The notes under the pieces: model-generated
Told to the model about the DNA's origin: nothing
Databases searched by the model: none
Seen by the model: only the letters and a program-made list of their open reading frames with translations
Made by a program: the position numbers and the translations under genes
Part shown: piece by piece, positions 17,736 to 28,743 of the stretch
Numbering within the stretch: position 1 is the first letter of the stretch
Layout: every line of letters begins with the position of its first letter
Source: an uncultured Ruminiclostridium sp.
Lineage (GTDB): Bacteria; Bacillota; Clostridia; Oscillospirales; Ruminococcaceae
Direction of reading: 5' to 3'
Assembly: GCA_910588335.1 (NCBI GenBank)
Contig: CAJUQV010000002.1
Span: 124,001-188,000, forward strand
Length of the DNA stretch: 64,000 bases

Positions 17736-18657
17736 TTATCTTATCAGATTCGGGAGTTGAATATACCCAGCTGTCAAGACGGCCGCTGTCGATAAAGTAC
17801 CTGAATCCGCCGTCCTTAGCGTCCCTGACAAGAGAACACCCGCTGTCGAAAGCGTCCACTATAATAAGCTTGACTTTCATCTTTTCGGGAATTATCGCTT
17901 TGATAAAAACACTTGCGTGTTGATTTATATGTACGCCGTCCTTAAGCTCCGCCAGACCTGCCAGATTCGGGGTAAGTTCAACGAATATGCCGTAATTTTC
18001 TATGCTTCGTATATATCCGGTCACAGTTTCGCCGGTTTTAAAGAGCGCGGCGTTTTCCGCCCATGTTCCGAGAAGTTCTTTGTGTGAAAGCGTTACTTTG
18101 CTGTTATCAATGCTTTTAACAATCGCTTTTATATTTTGCCCTACCGATATGCGGTTTGAGGGGTGATTTATCCTTGAAACCGAAATGGCGTCAATCGGTA
18201 TAAGGGATGGAATGCCGCAGCCTATGTCCACAAAACATCCGAACTGTTCCAGATGCGTAACCTTTGCATTTATTATATCCCCCGGAGTCAATTTTGAAAT
18301 ATAATTTTTTATACATTCCCGCTGCGCCATTTTACGGCTTAAAATAGCGGTTTTTCCTCCGTATTCGTTGTTGACCACGGCGGTTATTTTAAAACAAACT
18401 GCTTTATTTACTCTTGATATAAGAGCAATGTCCTTTGTGGTGCCGTCGTCAATGCCTATGGCTCCCTCTATGCGTGGGATAATCCCCTTTATAAAGCCCA
18501 GATCCACTATAAGATTATGTCTGCTGTCGCACACCACGCAGGGCGCTTCAAGTATTTTTCCGCTTAAGATACATTCCCGCAGCCTTTGTTCATCGGCGGT
18601 AAGACGGCGGTTTTCCTCGGTATTTATAAGTTCTCCCTCCGGATAAAATTCTGACAT
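17719..18657 (-). CDS. S1 RNA-binding domain protein (RpsA-like)
   Basis: 312 residues. Contains at least two S1 OB-folds: LTPGDIINAKVTHLEQFGCFVDIG and TGETVTGYIRSIENYGIFVELTP, plus a degenerate N-terminal one (VDLGFIKGIIPR). Firmicutes RpsA-like proteins of this size bind RNA; a role in translation is inferred. The start is uncertain between 18657 and 18669; 18657 gives the better distance from AAGGAAGG. Convergent with rarA. Confidence 0.85.
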   Translation of the reverse strand: MSEFYPEGELINTEENRRLTADEQRLRECILSGKILEAPCVVCDSRHNLIVDLGFIKGIIPRIEGAIGIDDGTTKDIALISRVNKAVCFKITAVVNNEYGGKTAILSRKMAQRECIKNYISKLTPGDIINAKVTHLEQFGCFVDIGCGIPSLIPIDAISVSRINHPSNRISVGQNIKAIVKSIDNSKVTLSHKELLGTWAENAALFKTGETVTGYIRSIENYGIFVELTPNLAGLAELKDGVHINQHASVFIKAIIPEKMKVKLIIVDAFDSGCSLVRDAKDGGFRYFIDSGRLDSWVYSTPESDKIIKTVF

Positions 18658-18758
18658 TTTTATGATCATTCCTTCCTTTGTGAGGGCAAATGGGAAGAGC
18701 CACACACTTTTTGCTTTTTGTTAAGTTTATGAAAAGCAAGTCTTTATTATTCCTTTTG

Positions 18759-18787
18759 TTGCTTTTTTTGGAAAAACGTGGTATAAT
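18759..18787 (+). promoter_or_regulatory. Sigma-A promoter of the 18823 gene
   Basis: TTGCTT (18759-18764), 17-base spacer, TATAAT (18782-18787), 36 bases before the start codon. Confidence 0.75.
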
Positions 18788-18822
18788 ACTATGTATTGAT
18801 AAATTTAGATCGGGAGGAAACA

Positions 18823-19359
18823 ATGAAAGAAACGTTTGAATTCAATCATAAAAAACAATGCGGACTATGGCTGATACTTGTGGCAATAGTGCTTACAGCT
18901 GCAGTTATTTTCGGCGGCGAGTTTCTTGTAAATCCGTTTGTGTTCCTGATAGGATATTATGTCAGCTTTTTTTGTGTAAACGTTAACAAAAAGGTAAGGG
19001 AAAAGCTTTCACAGGGAAGCATTTCAAAAAAACAATTAAAGCTGATTTATTTTTCAATAGCGGCGTTATTTCTGCTAATGTTTTGCATTGCGGGTCCCTT
19101 TATCCCCGGGTGGCACTGGAGACAGATATGGCTGGGCGTATTATTGGCGACGGCGATACATTTTTTCTTATGGTTCTTTATACACGGCTGGAGCATGGTG
19201 GTGCTGGGAGCGATTTGTGTGATTATAACGGTGATGGGTTATATATTCACGGATATTTCCATGGCGGTTATCTGCATTGCTGATGCCACAGCCAAGCTGT
19301 TTTGCGGTGCGTATTTGTTATTTGCAGCCAAACCTTCAAAGTTTGTTCCCAAAAAATAA
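18823..19359 (+). CDS. Hypothetical membrane protein
   Basis: 178 residues with about five hydrophobic spans (from residue 15 onwards), short loops and a positively charged C-terminus. I do not recognise the family. ATG 18823 is chosen for the strong SD GGGAGGAAA. It has its own promoter and precedes the DUF951 and prfA genes. No substrate or partner can be proposed. Confidence 0.75.
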   Translation: MKETFEFNHKKQCGLWLILVAIVLTAAVIFGGEFLVNPFVFLIGYYVSFFCVNVNKKVREKLSQGSISKKQLKLIYFSIAALFLLMFCIAGPFIPGWHWRQIWLGVLLATAIHFFLWFFIHGWSMVVLGAICVIITVMGYIFTDISMAVICIADATAKLFCGAYLLFAAKPSKFVPKK

Positions 19360-19417
19360 GATAACAGATAAATTAACAATTCTTTATATTCAAATTTAAT
19401 GAAACAGCGAGGATAAT

Positions 19418-19603
19418 ATGAATGTAAACATCGGCGATATTCTTGAAATGAAAAAGCCTCACCCCTGCGGCGGGAACCGTATGATCGTCATGCGAGTGGG
19501 CGCTGATTTCAGACTGAAATGCGAGAAATGCGGGCACGACTTTATGGTGCCCAGAAGCAAGTGTGAGAAAAAAATCAAAAAAATCATTGTAAAGGAAAGT
19601 TAA
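19418..19603 (+). CDS. DUF951-like small protein
   Basis: 61 residues matching the DUF951 family pattern: GDILEMKKPHPCGGNRMIVMRVGAD and FRLKCEKCGHDFMVPR. Three cysteines (CGGN, CEKC) suggest a zinc site. The family is widespread in Firmicutes, function unknown. It ends 3 bases before prfA and is likely cotranscribed. Confidence 0.88.
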   Translation: MNVNIGDILEMKKPHPCGGNRMIVMRVGADFRLKCEKCGHDFMVPRSKCEKKIKKIIVKES

Positions 19604-19606
19604 ACA

Positions 19607-20683
19607 ATGCTTGATAAATTGAACAACGCCGAAAAGCGCCTTGAAGAAATAAACGAGAGCTTAAGCGACCCCGAAGTGATAAACGATCAGAGCCGATACA
19701 AGGCTCTGATGAAGGAACACAAGCAGCTCACTCCCATAGTGGACAAATTCCGACAGTATAAAAAGGCGAAAGAAGAATTTGAGGAAGCGGAGGGGATATT
19801 AAACGAAAGCGGAGTTGACAAGGAATTTAAGGAAATGGCCCAGCAGCAGCTTAACGCCGCCCGCGAGGATACCGAAAAATTCGAGGAGGAGTTAAAAATC
19901 CTGCTTTTGCCAAAGGATCCCGATGACGACCGAAACGTTATCGTGGAAATAAGAGGGGGCGCGGGAGGCGACGAGGCCGCCTTGTTTGCCAACTCTCTGT
20001 ATAGAATGTATTCTCTTTACGCCCAGTCAAGGAACTGGAAAACCGAGGTAATCAGCGCCAACCCCACCGAATTGGGCGGATATAAGGAAATAAGCTTTTC
20101 CGTGGAGGGTGAAGGCGCTTACGCTAAGATGAAATACGAAAGCGGAGTCCACCGTGTTCAGCGCGTTCCCGAAACAGAGGCGCAGGGACGTATTCATACT
20201 TCTACGATTACTGTCGCTGTACTTCCCGAAATGGAAGAGGTGGATGTTGAGATAAACCCTGCCGACCTTGAAATACAAACCTTCCGTTCCAGCGGCGCGG
20301 GCGGACAGCACATAAACAAGACCGAATCCGCAATACGCATAATACACCATCCATCCGGCACAATCGTTGAGTGCCAGGAGGAGCGCAGCCAGATAAAAAA
20401 CAAGGAAAAAGCCATGAAAATGCTTTATTCCAAGCTGTACGAAGCCAAACTCAGCGAGCAGACCGACAAAATAGCAGCCGAGCGCCGTATACAGGTGGGA
20501 ACCGGCGACCGCTCGGAAAGAATACGCACCTACAACTATCCCCAAAGCCGCGTTACCGATCATAGAATAGGCCTTACCATTTATAAACTTGACGCTTTTA
20601 TGAACGGAGACTGCGACGAGGTATTCGAGGCGCTTGCTATAGCCGACAGAACGGCGAAGCTTGCCAGCTCGGATAATATTTAA
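19607..20683 (+). CDS. prfA: Peptide chain release factor 1
   Basis: 358 residues. Recognises UAA and UAG and triggers peptide release. The codon-recognition tripeptide position (PET, 188-190, in RVPETEAQGR) and the catalytic GGQ (232-234 in SGAGGQHINKT) are both present. The N-terminal coiled-coil domain is at about 1-105. The length is usual. Confidence 0.97.
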   Translation: MLDKLNNAEKRLEEINESLSDPEVINDQSRYKALMKEHKQLTPIVDKFRQYKKAKEEFEEAEGILNESGVDKEFKEMAQQQLNAAREDTEKFEEELKILLLPKDPDDDRNVIVEIRGGAGGDEAALFANSLYRMYSLYAQSRNWKTEVISANPTELGGYKEISFSVEGEGAYAKMKYESGVHRVQRVPETEAQGRIHTSTITVAVLPEMEEVDVEINPADLEIQTFRSSGAGGQHINKTESAIRIIHHPSGTIVECQEERSQIKNKEKAMKMLYSKLYEAKLSEQTDKIAAERRIQVGTGDRSERIRTYNYPQSRVTDHRIGLTIYKLDAFMNGDCDEVFEALAIADRTAKLASSDNI

Positions 20684-20734
20684 AGAAGTATTGATTAAAG
20701 ATTATTTATTTAAAACAATGTGAGAACAAAATAA

Positions 20735-21739
20735 ATGGAAACACAAATTCTTCCGATAAACGATTATAGTATCAAGCTTGCCGCGGAGCTTCTGAAAAGC
20801 GGAGAAATAGCGGCGATACCCACCGAAACGGTTTACGGACTGGCGGGCAACGGACTTTCCGCCCAATCGGTAAAAAAAATATTTGTGGCCAAAAACCGCC
20901 CCGCCGATAATCCTTTAATACTTCATATTCCGGATACAGATTGGCTTTACCGATATTCAAAAAGCGTTCCCGAACCTGCGCTGAAGCTAGCGGAAAGGTT
21001 CTGGCCCGGCTCTCTTACAATGATAATGCCTAAAAACAACATTGTACCCGATGAAACCAGCGGAGGTTTGACCACGGCGGCTTTCCGAATGCCGGACAAT
21101 AAATACACTTTAAAGCTTATAGAGCTTTGCGGTTTTCCTCTTGCAGCTCCGTCGGCTAATCTATCGGGGTTGCCCAGCCCCACTGAGGCAAGACACGTAT
21201 ATAACGACCTGAACGGAAAAATTCCCTTAATTCTTGACGGCGGAAGCTGCTCATGCGGTTTGGAAAGCACGGTTATCGCCTTTACGGAAAAAGGCGTAAA
21301 AATACTTCGTCCCGGAGGGGTAACGCCGGAAATGTTGGGCGAATTCTGCGAAGTGGAAATCGACAAGGCCGTCACTGAGGGTCTTGAGGAAGACGGAAAA
21401 GCCTTTTCCCCCGGAATGAAATATAAGCATTACTCCCCCAAAGCTGCGGTTTATATGATCGAATGCGGTGATTACGGCGATTTTATTGAATTTGTAAACA
21501 ATAATTACGATGAAAACACTCTCGTTTTGACGGATGTAGCGGGAAAGATACGCGCAAAGACGCTTTCTTATGGCAACACAGACAAAAGGGAAGCGGCGGA
21601 GCTTTTTTCCGCTTTAAGACAAGCGGACGAACTGGGAGCGGAAAAAATATATGTTAAAGCTCCCGAAAAAAAAGGAATAGGACTTGCGGTATACAACAGG
21701 CTGATAAGAGCCGCCGCTTTCAAAGTGATAAAACTATAA
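20735..21739 (+). CDS. L-threonylcarbamoyladenylate synthase, Sua5 type
   Basis: 334 residues. Makes threonylcarbamoyl-AMP for the t6A37 modification of ANN-decoding tRNAs. The YrdC-like N-terminal domain (1-200) has the signature IPTETVYGLAGN, KNRPADNPL and SANLSG; the extra C-terminal domain (about 230-334) is that of Sua5 rather than TsaC, with the linker FSPGMKYKHYSPKA. The stop is followed one base later by coaE. Confidence 0.95.
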   Translation: METQILPINDYSIKLAAELLKSGEIAAIPTETVYGLAGNGLSAQSVKKIFVAKNRPADNPLILHIPDTDWLYRYSKSVPEPALKLAERFWPGSLTMIMPKNNIVPDETSGGLTTAAFRMPDNKYTLKLIELCGFPLAAPSANLSGLPSPTEARHVYNDLNGKIPLILDGGSCSCGLESTVIAFTEKGVKILRPGGVTPEMLGEFCEVEIDKAVTEGLEEDGKAFSPGMKYKHYSPKAAVYMIECGDYGDFIEFVNNNYDENTLVLTDVAGKIRAKTLSYGNTDKREAAELFSALRQADELGAEKIYVKAPEKKGIGLAVYNRLIRAAAFKVIKL

Positions 21740-21740
21740 T

Positions 21741-22349
21741 ATGTCTGACAGAAGAAAAACAAAGGTTATCGGCCTTACGGGAATGTCCGGAGCGGGAAAG
21801 TCCACTGCCTGTAAATTATTTCAGGAAGCGGGATTCTATATAATAGACTGCGACGGGATATGCCGCGAGTTAGTGAAAAAGGGAACGCCTTGTCTTAAAG
21901 AAATCGTTTCAGGATTCGGGAGTGGGATTCTCACCGCCGAAGGCGAATTAAACCGAGGGCTTATGGGAAAAATAATTTTTTCGGATCCGAATAAGCGAAT
22001 AAAACTTAACGGAATTATGTATCCCTATGTTTCATATAGTGTTATAAAGCAAATAATTTTTTCCAATTCGGAATACACAGTGCTAGACGCTCCCACACTT
22101 TTTGAAAGCGGGCTAGAGAATATATGTGAAAAAATAGTCAGCGTAGCGGCGGATAAAGAGGTTCTTATAAACCGAATAACCGTTCGCGACGGAATAACAC
22201 GAGAAGAAGCGAAAAATCGCCTTGATTCTCAGTATGACGCGGATTTTTTCAGGGAGAAATCTGATATGCTGATTATGAATAACGGTTCCGAGGAAGAACT
22301 TTCACGGAAAATAAATAAAACAATATGTCTGATAAAGGAAGGGAAATGA
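21741..22349 (+). CDS. coaE: Dephospho-CoA kinase
   Basis: 202 residues. Last step of coenzyme A synthesis. P-loop GMSGAGKS at 14-21, the DCDGICRELV substrate segment and VLDAPTLFESGL. The C-terminal RDGITREEAKNRL is the lid region. It overlaps the next gene by four bases (ATGA), which suggests coupled translation. Confidence 0.94.
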   Translation: MSDRRKTKVIGLTGMSGAGKSTACKLFQEAGFYIIDCDGICRELVKKGTPCLKEIVSGFGSGILTAEGELNRGLMGKIIFSDPNKRIKLNGIMYPYVSYSVIKQIIFSNSEYTVLDAPTLFESGLENICEKIVSVAADKEVLINRITVRDGITREEAKNRLDSQYDADFFREKSDMLIMNNGSEEELSRKINKTICLIKEGK

Positions 22350-22972
22350 GAGCGGAATATAAACCATCTCACAGGAGTAAAAGAAAAAACGGAAGATATA
22401 TTTTTGTTGTCACATCGCTTATCCTGATAATAGCGCTGCTTTTTGGGAACGCAGCTTACAGGGCGGCAAAGGAAAAGTATCTTTTGTATAATTACCCCTT
22501 AAAATATGAGGAATATGTTGAAAAATATTCCAAAGAAAACGGTGTTGATAAATTTTTAATATATGCAATAATAAAGACGGAGAGCAATTTTAACAGCGAT
22601 GCTGTCTCAAATGTGGGTGCAAGAGGTCTTATGCAGATAATGGACGAGACCTTTCAGTGGGTACGTTACAGGCTCAACGACAGTGACGAAACGAAATACG
22701 GAACAATGTTTGATCCCGAACAGAATATCCGCTACGGTTCTTATCTTATCGGTTATCTTCTGAATTATTTCGGTTCGATGGACGAAGCAGTATGCGCTTA
22801 TCACGCGGGGGCGGGAAGCGTGGATTCATGGCTTCAAAATTCAAAGTACAGCAAGGACGGAAAAACATTGGATACGGTACCTGCGTCGGATACAAAGCAC
22901 TATCTTAATAAAATAAAAGATGCGCTTAAAAAATATCAAAAAATATACACGGAGGACAACAAAAATGCCTAA
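22346..22972 (+). CDS. Membrane-anchored lytic transglycosylase (SLT domain)
   Basis: 208 residues. One N-terminal membrane anchor (about 18-40) and an SLT/goose-lysozyme-type domain with the catalytic Glu E79 in IIKTESNFN, then GARGLMQIMDET, NIRYGSYLIGYLLNYFG and AYHAGAGSVDSWL, all family hallmarks. Cleaves peptidoglycan glycan strands outside the membrane. Start at ATG 22346 with SD AAGGAAGG. Confidence 0.93.
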   Translation: MRAEYKPSHRSKRKNGRYIFVVTSLILIIALLFGNAAYRAAKEKYLLYNYPLKYEEYVEKYSKENGVDKFLIYAIIKTESNFNSDAVSNVGARGLMQIMDETFQWVRYRLNDSDETKYGTMFDPEQNIRYGSYLIGYLLNYFGSMDEAVCAYHAGAGSVDSWLQNSKYSKDGKTLDTVPASDTKHYLNKIKDALKKYQKIYTEDNKNA

Positions 22973-24374
22973 CGAAAAGGAAACAAGCAAAGCAAAGGAA
23001 CTTCAGGAAAAGCTGTTCATGAAAAAGAAAAATTCGGGTCTGATTATGTCGGAAACCGAGCTTGAAACGGCGGACAAATTCTGCGACGGCTACAAAAGAT
23101 TTCTTGATGACGGAAAAACCGAGAGAGAGGCCGTAAAGGCAGCGATTGCCCTTGCCGAAAAGGCGGGTTTTTCCGAATTTGACAGCGGAAAAAAGTACGG
23201 CGCGGGAGACAAGGTTTATATGAATAACCGCGGCAAGGCTCTTATTCTTTCCATAATCGGAAAAGAGGATATCGAAAAGGGCGTAAATATACTTGCGGCT
23301 CATATTGATTCTCCAAGACTTGATCTTAAACAGAATCCTCTTTATGAAGACGCGGAAATGGCCTTTTTCAAAACCCACTATTACGGCGGTATAAAGAAAT
23401 ATCAGTGGCCCACCGTTCCTCTGGCGCTTCACGGCGTTATCATTAAGAAAAACGGTGAGACTATTGAAGTGAAGATAGGCGAGGACGATAACGATCCGGT
23501 ATTTGTTGTTACCGACCTTCTCCCTCATCTCGCCGAAGAGCAGATGAAGCGCACCGCGCCTAAGATCATAACCGGCGAGGAGCTTAATATCCTTATAGGT
23601 TCGAGACCGTTCAGGGACGATAAGGAAAGCGATCTGGTCAAGCTCAATATAATGAACATTCTTTTTGAAAAATACGGTATTGTTGAAGAGGACTTTCTTT
23701 CGGCGGAGCTGGAAGCCGTTCCCGCCGTGAAAGCCAGAGATGTGGGCTTTGACAGAAGCCTTGTGGGCGCTTACGGACAGGATGACAGAGTTTGCGGATA
23801 TACCGCGCTTATGGCCACATTAGATCAGAAGGACGTTCCCGCAAAAACCGTTGTGACCGTGCTTACCGATAAGGAGGAAACAGGCAGCGACGGAAACACC
23901 GGGCTTCAGTCCTCATACCTTGAATACTTTATCTGCGACTTGGCGGAAGCCGCGGGCAAAAACGGCAGACATGTGCTGTCCGCTTCAAAGTGCCTTTCCG
24001 CCGACGTAAACGCAGGCTTTGACCCTTCCTTCCCGGATGTTCTGGAAAAGAAAAACTGCGCTTTTGTCGGAAAGGGTACCTGCCTTACGAAATTTACCGG
24101 GTCGAGAGGCAAGAACGGTACTAGCGACGCTTCCGCAGAGTTTGTGGGTTATGTGAGAAGCATTTTTGATAAAAACGGCATAATCTGGCAGACCGGCGAG
24201 CTTGGAAAGGTTGATCTGGGCGGCGGTGGTACCGTGGCTAAATATATAGCCAATCTTGACGTTGACACAATAGACCTTGGTGTTCCCGTTCTTTCTATGC
24301 ACGCTCCCTTTGAAATTACCTCAAAAAACGACGTATATATGACTTATAAGGCTTTTGCGGCGTTTATCAAGTAA
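22965..24374 (+). CDS. M18-family aminopeptidase
   Basis: 469 residues. Zinc metallopeptidase of the M18 (aspartyl aminopeptidase) family: AAHIDSPRLDLKQNP contains the first metal His-Asp pair, TDKEETGSDGNTG holds the catalytic/bridging Glu, SADVNAGFDPSF is typical, and VPVLSMHAPFEITSKND carries the last His. ATG 22965 is chosen for SD CGGAGGACA and overlaps the end of the previous gene. Confidence 0.93.
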   Translation: MPNEKETSKAKELQEKLFMKKKNSGLIMSETELETADKFCDGYKRFLDDGKTEREAVKAAIALAEKAGFSEFDSGKKYGAGDKVYMNNRGKALILSIIGKEDIEKGVNILAAHIDSPRLDLKQNPLYEDAEMAFFKTHYYGGIKKYQWPTVPLALHGVIIKKNGETIEVKIGEDDNDPVFVVTDLLPHLAEEQMKRTAPKIITGEELNILIGSRPFRDDKESDLVKLNIMNILFEKYGIVEEDFLSAELEAVPAVKARDVGFDRSLVGAYGQDDRVCGYTALMATLDQKDVPAKTVVTVLTDKEETGSDGNTGLQSSYLEYFICDLAEAAGKNGRHVLSASKCLSADVNAGFDPSFPDVLEKKNCAFVGKGTCLTKFTGSRGKNGTSDASAEFVGYVRSIFDKNGIIWQTGELGKVDLGGGGTVAKYIANLDVDTIDLGVPVLSMHAPFEITSKNDVYMTYKAFAAFIK

Positions 24375-24410
24375 AAGGTTTCTCTTTTTAAAATAGCTTG
24401 TCTAATCACG

Positions 24411-24445
24411 CCTTAATTATCATAAACATATTATGATAATTAAGG
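24411..24445. repeat. 15-bp perfect palindrome at the yunB ribosome site
   Basis: CCTTAATTATCATAA (24411-24425) and its exact reverse complement (24431-24445), loop ACATA. The right arm ends in AAGG, the beginning of the yunB SD (AAGGTGGTG), 10 bases before the start codon. Confidence 0.85.
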
Positions 24446-24455
24446 TGGTGATTTT

Positions 24456-25136
24456 ATGGCAAGGTATAGATCCCCTAAACGGCATAAGCTTGGGCTTAAA
24501 CTTATCGCCTTTGCTTTACTGATTATAGGTGTTCTGATTCTCATCGATATGCGGGTAAGACCCATTATAGAAAAGACAACCATATATCAAAGTAAGATAT
24601 TGGCGACCAGAATTATAAACGACGCGGTTTATAACGAACTGGCAAACGAGGATTTCGGTTACAGTGAACTGGTAACTGTGGTTTATAATGATAATGGCGC
24701 CATAACCTCAATTGAGAGCAATATGGTAAATATCAACAGACTCAAGGCCAAGATCACCAAAAGCGTCAACGATGAGCTTGAATATCTGGATTCACAGGAT
24801 CTGAGCATTTCCTTGGGCACTATATCGGGTTTTTCCTCATTTTACAATCAGGGTCCTCTTATTCCCGTAACAGTACGCCCGGAAGGATATGCCGAAACCT
24901 CGTTAATAAGCGCCTTTGAAAGTGCCGGGATAAATCAGACGCTGCACAGAATATTGGTGGAAATAAACGTTGATATTTCCGCGATAATTCCGGGATACAC
25001 TGCCTCCGCTGTCATAGAGACACAATTCATTGTTGCGGAAACGGTTATAGTGGGAAGCGTTCCCGACAGTTACACTCATGTTATTACGGGTAGTGAAGAT
25101 CTTATAGGAACAATAAACGATTACGGCAGTCCTTAA
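24456..25136 (+). CDS. yunB: Sporulation protein YunB
   Basis: 226 residues with one N-terminal membrane segment (about 14-33). Matches the YunB family of sporulation proteins: IDMRVRPIIEKTTIYQSKILATRIINDAV, in parts, then YNELVTVVYNDNG-like and SISLGTISGF segments, and IPVTVRPEGYAET. In Bacillus it is SigE-dependent. It implies an endospore former. The SD lies in a palindrome arm. Confidence 0.92.
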   Translation: MARYRSPKRHKLGLKLIAFALLIIGVLILIDMRVRPIIEKTTIYQSKILATRIINDAVYNELANEDFGYSELVTVVYNDNGAITSIESNMVNINRLKAKITKSVNDELEYLDSQDLSISLGTISGFSSFYNQGPLIPVTVRPEGYAETSLISAFESAGINQTLHRILVEINVDISAIIPGYTASAVIETQFIVAETVIVGSVPDSYTHVITGSEDLIGTINDYGSP

Positions 25137-27155
<2,019 letters not shown>

Positions 27156-27168
27156 AAACAATAAAAAA

Positions 27169-27208
27169 GCCGTACGAAAAACCTGAAGCTTTTTGTACGG
27201 TATTTTTT
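27169..27208. terminator. Bidirectional terminator between ligA and znuB
   Basis: CCGTAC/GTACGG core extended by an A-run/T-run pairing, followed by ATTTTTTG rightward and preceded by an A tract for the leftward genes. Confidence 0.85.
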
Positions 27209-27216
27209 GTTAACGA

Positions 27217-28041
27217 TTATCTTGACGCTGCCGTTCGTATCCTTCCCACCGCAGCGCACAAAAGAAACGCCGTCAGATTTGTTATAACTATACAGGCCCC
27301 CGTCGGCACCGGGATATAAAAAGTAACGAACAGACCGACGATAAAACATACAATTGAAATTATAACCGACGCCAATGTCACACCTCTGTAGCTTTTGCAT
27401 ATCCTCATAGCGCTAAGAGAAGGGAATATCACCAGTCCCGATATCAGCAGCGCACCCATAAGGCGCATACCCACAACTATCACAACGGCGGTAAGCAAAG
27501 CTATAAGCGCGTTGTAGAGATTTGTTTTTATTCCGGTAGCCTTGGAAAAGCTTTCGTCAAAAGTGACGGCGAAAATTTTGTTGTAAAACAGCACATAAAG
27601 TATTATTACCAGAAGAGAGGAAATTACGCTCAATACCACGTCCTCTGACTGCAAAGCCAAAATGCTTCCGAACATATAACTGTTTACGTCTATGCTCACC
27701 TCAAACAGAGATACAACTATCATTCCCAAGGACAGCGCACTGCACGAGATTATCGCTATAAGAGCATCGCCCTTCATTTTACTGTTCTGACTCAGTCTCA
27801 GAAGAAAAAACGCGGCGGCAACCACAACGGGTATCGCAACTTGAAGAGGAGCCAGATTCAGCGCCGCCGCCAAAGCAAGCGCTCCGTAGCCCACATGGCT
27901 CAGTCCGTCTCCTATCATTGAGTATCGTTTAAGCACGAGGCTTGTACCCAGAAGGGAAGCGCAGAGGGAAACCAGTATTCCCACCGCCAACGCTCTTGAT
28001 ATAAAGCCAAAGGACAGCATTTCAGCAAGAATACCCATCAT
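27217..28041 (-). CDS. znuB: Metal ABC transporter permease (ZnuB-like)
   Basis: 274 residues, ABC-3 permease with about eight membrane spans. LVLKRYSMIGDGLSHVGYGALA is the coupling-loop region conserved in the ZnuB/MntB family; GMRLMGALLISGLVIFPS is another match. It forms the membrane pore of the uptake system with the ATPase (overlapping by 20 bases) and the lipoprotein just upstream. Zinc is inferred from the Fur-family regulator in the operon. Confidence 0.92.
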   Translation of the reverse strand: MMGILAEMLSFGFISRALAVGILVSLCASLLGTSLVLKRYSMIGDGLSHVGYGALALAAALNLAPLQVAIPVVVAAAFFLLRLSQNSKMKGDALIAIISCSALSLGMIVVSLFEVSIDVNSYMFGSILALQSEDVVLSVISSLLVIILYVLFYNKIFAVTFDESFSKATGIKTNLYNALIALLTAVVIVVGMRLMGALLISGLVIFPSLSAMRICKSYRGVTLASVIISIVCFIVGLFVTFYIPVPTGACIVITNLTAFLLCAAVGRIRTAASR

Positions 28042-28741
28042 GTTTTTTTCCTCCGCTCATTTCTTTGTAAAAATCGGTTTCTAAATATTCCTCAGCCGTT
28101 CCGAAAAAAGAGCTGTCGGAGGAAATATGAAGCACCTTATTGGCGTATTTCAGCGTATTTGAAATATCGTGAGTTATCATTATTATCGTAACGTTGTGAA
28201 CTGTGTTAAGATGGCTTACAAGGTCGTACAATTCTGCCGTCACCACCGCGTCAAGTCCGGTTACAGGCTCGTCAAGAAGCAAAAGTTTGTCCGTGGCGCA
28301 CAGCGCTCTTGCTATAAGTACCCTCTGTTGCTGTCCTCCCGAAAGATCACGAAAGCTTTTCTTGCATATTTTATCTAAATGCAGATGCCTAATACATTTT
28401 TCCGCCGTCTCCCTTTGCGCTTTGGTGTAAAACAGGCTGAATCCGCCCGCTCCTATGCAGCCCGACAGTATAACTTCCTTTACCGTAGCGGGAAAGTCCT
28501 TTTGTATAACATTCTGCTGCGGAAGATATCCTATTTCACGGGGAGTAATGCCGTTAAAGCTTATTTTACCGGAGTAAGGAGCTTTGAGTCCCAGAAGCCC
28601 TTTTATAAGCGTGCTCTTTCCGGAGCCGTTTTCACCTATAATGAGCATATAATCTCCGATTTCAAGGGAAAAGGAAATATTGTCAAATGCCGATACGCCT
28701 TCATATGACATTGTGAGCTTTTCACATTCAATCAGTTTCAA
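28022..28741 (-). CDS. znuC: Metal ABC transporter ATP-binding protein (ZnuC-like)
   Basis: 239 residues. Walker A GENGSGKS at 36-43, Q-loop YLPQQN, signature LSGGQQQR, Walker B KLLLLDEPVTGLD and switch His in ITHD. Powers the ZnuB-like permease. Overlaps znuB and lies 2 bases after znuA. Confidence 0.94.
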   Translation of the reverse strand: MKLIECEKLTMSYEGVSAFDNISFSLEIGDYMLIIGENGSGKSTLIKGLLGLKAPYSGKISFNGITPREIGYLPQQNVIQKDFPATVKEVILSGCIGAGGFSLFYTKAQRETAEKCIRHLHLDKICKKSFRDLSGGQQQRVLIARALCATDKLLLLDEPVTGLDAVVTAELYDLVSHLNTVHNVTIIMITHDISNTLKYANKVLHISSDSSFFGTAEEYLETDFYKEMSGGKKHDGYSC

Positions 28742-28743
28742 GC

